Shown: positions 63,192 through 64,000 of the stretch, piece after piece | How positions within the stretch are numbered: position 1 is the first letter of the stretch | How the letters are laid out: each line of letters begins with the position of its first letter | Source: Gracilibacillus lacisalsi DSM 19029 | Lineage (GTDB): Bacteria > Bacillota > Bacilli > Bacillales > Amphibacillaceae | Length of the DNA: 64,000 bases | Assembly: GCF_000377765.1 (NCBI RefSeq) | Contig: NZ_KB898662.1 | Location: 248,001 to 312,000, forward strand | Reading direction: 5' to 3' | Notes under the pieces: generated by a model | The model's input: only the letters and a program-made list of their open reading frames with translations | The model's database searches: none | Told to the model about the DNA's origin: nothing | Program-made: the position numbers and the translations under genes

Positions 63192-63584
63192 GTGAACGAC
63201 ATAATAGAAATAAAAACATCCGCACTCAGTGATGGGGAATTCAATAGAGGAGTGTTCGCTAAAATTGATATCAAAAAAGGGGAGCTTATCCATGAAGCAC
63301 CTGTTATTGCTTATCCAAATGAAGAGCACAAACACATTGAAAAAACCTTGCTTGCTGATTACGCATTCGAGTATGGCATAAATCATTCTGCTATCCTTTT
63401 TGGTTACGGAATGCTATTTAATCATTCCTATCAACCAAATGCCAATTATGAGATTAACTTTGATAATCATACCTTTGACTTTTATGCATACACAGATATA
63501 ACTGCTGGTGATGAGATTGTCATTAATTATAATGGCGATGTAGATAATATGGATCCACTTTGGTTTAATGATGAAAAGAAATAA
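63192..63584 (+). CDS. SET domain protein (putative lysine methyltransferase)
   Basis: 130 residues. It has GVFAKIDIKKGELIHE (SET-N, about 20-35), LFNHSYQPNANYEI (about 73-86, the NHS-xxPN catalytic/SAM-contact motif) and AGDEIVINYNGD (about 107-118). It is a short, complete SET domain without pre- or post-SET. Its target is unknown. The start is GTG with a weak GAGTAGG upstream, which is uncertain. A strong terminator follows. Confidence 0.78.
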   Translation: MNDIIEIKTSALSDGEFNRGVFAKIDIKKGELIHEAPVIAYPNEEHKHIEKTLLADYAFEYGINHSAILFGYGMLFNHSYQPNANYEINFDNHTFDFYAYTDITAGDEIVINYNGDVDNMDPLWFNDEKK

Positions 63585-63591
63585 CAAAGAG

Positions 63592-63615
63592 AAAGACCTC
63601 GTACAAGAGGTCTTT
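63592..63615 (+). terminator. Terminator of SET-domain gene
   Basis: AAAGACCTC pairs with GAGGTCTTT around a 6-nt loop, followed by TT. It is also usable by the convergent membrane-protein gene. Confidence 0.85.
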
Positions 63616-63631
63616 TTGCTGTTATAAATCT

Positions 63632-64000
63632 TTAAAATGTAGCGATATCAATTCCATTTAGTACATAGGTTGCAACGATTAATACTAATAGATATCCAGC
63701 AATTGTCCAGTACAAATCAAATTTCGCTTCCTTCATATGAACTAGGAATAGATAGATATGCAATACTCCATAGAGCATTAATGCAAACACATATGTAATC
63801 ACAAATAAATCTACCATTAAAAATCCAAAAAGTAGAATTACTAAACAAAAGACAATTGCAAAAGGAATATTGACGATCGCATATTTGGTCAGCAACTCCT
63901 TGTGATCCATCTTTCTATTACCGGTATAAAGCAATAACAGGTATAGGGAAAAATAGCCGACAGCAAACGTAATAACCCAAGAAAAAATACTTCTGATTGC
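63632..64000 (-). CDS. Multi-pass membrane protein, 5' end outside window
   Basis: The minus-strand frame stays open from the window end (IRSIFSWVITFAVGYF continuing to SLYLLLLYTGN) to the stop at 63632, so the gene is cut by the edge and its true start lies beyond 64000. The visible 122 residues have about four hydrophobic helices with basic loops (TGNRKMDHKEL, HMKEAKFDLYW). No family recognised. Confidence 0.6.
   Translation of the reverse strand, partial: AIRSIFSWVITFAVGYFSLYLLLLYTGNRKMDHKELLTKYAIVNIPFAIVFCLVILLFGFLMVDLFVITYVFALMLYGVLHIYLFLVHMKEAKFDLYWTIAGYLLVLIVATYVLNGIDIATF

Overview
The window comes from a low-GC Gram-positive bacterium, most likely a salt-tolerant Bacillaceae near Gracilibacillus, Amphibacillus or Virgibacillus. 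This is an inference from AT-rich sequence, strong AGGAGG ribosome-binding sites, CcpA/LacI-style operators, an rbsRKDACB operon in Bacillus order, a Met-type T-box, ECF transporters, PhoP-box architecture and a BCCT betaine transporter. No rRNA, tRNA, phage genes, insertion sequence or CRISPR array was seen. Almost everything is accessory carbon, phosphate and methionine acquisition.

Layout. 1-3 kb holds decayed gene fragments: a truncated MFS gene and a scrambled, stop-bearing remnant of an SBP/permease/GH31 locus. Both have intact paralogues at 20.9-29.3 kb. 3-5.3 kb: a small membrane protein and a MATE-like exporter. 5.6-10.6 kb (minus strand): a CUT1 sugar ABC importer with a LacI regulator and an RpiB-type isomerase. 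10.9-18.9 kb (minus): an eight-gene catabolic cluster with three RraA-family aldolase-like proteins (two nearly identical), an Ldh2-type dehydrogenase, an Fe-dependent ADH, an ALDH, a D-2-hydroxyacid dehydrogenase and a 3-hydroxyisobutyrate-dehydrogenase-type reductase. This set fits retro-aldol cleavage of a sugar acid followed by processing of C2/C3 fragments. 19.2-24 kb: DUF624, VOC, MFS, a 38-aa membrane peptide, a DUF218 protein and a 2-hydroxyacid dehydrogenase. 24.2-30.6 kb (minus): a LacI-controlled GH31 glycosidase plus ABC importer with three palindromic operators. 31-33.8 kb (plus): a TRAP transporter.

35-41.3 kb (plus): an operon of HAD phosphatase, two permeases, a UgpB-like SBP, a beta-CASP-type metallo-hydrolase and a DeoR regulator. 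Four PhoP-box repeats at exact 11-bp spacing precede it, so it is predicted to be a phosphate-starvation organophosphate uptake system. 41.4-45.9 kb (minus): a SAM hydrolase (DUF62) plus a complete ECF transporter behind a T-box whose predicted specifier is AUG (Met), suggesting a methionine or SAM salvage system. 46.2-49.2 kb: a secreted pectate lyase and an orphan LplA-type SBP. 49.4-52 kb: an Rpn-family nuclease and the BCCT transporter. 52.5-58.1 kb: the ribose operon. 58.3-61.1 kb: an AraC regulator divergent from two oxidoreductases. 61.6-64 kb: small housekeeping-like genes, the last cut by the window edge.

Three cross-cutting patterns stand out. (1) Two arrays of 51-bp tandem hairpin units (33.9 and 61.3 kb) share the palindrome and period but have different linkers, and both lie between convergent genes. 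(2) No CUT1 importer here carries its own ATPase, so a shared MsmX-type ATPase elsewhere is implied. (3) In three importers a hairpin directly follows the SBP gene, probably raising SBP output over its neighbours.
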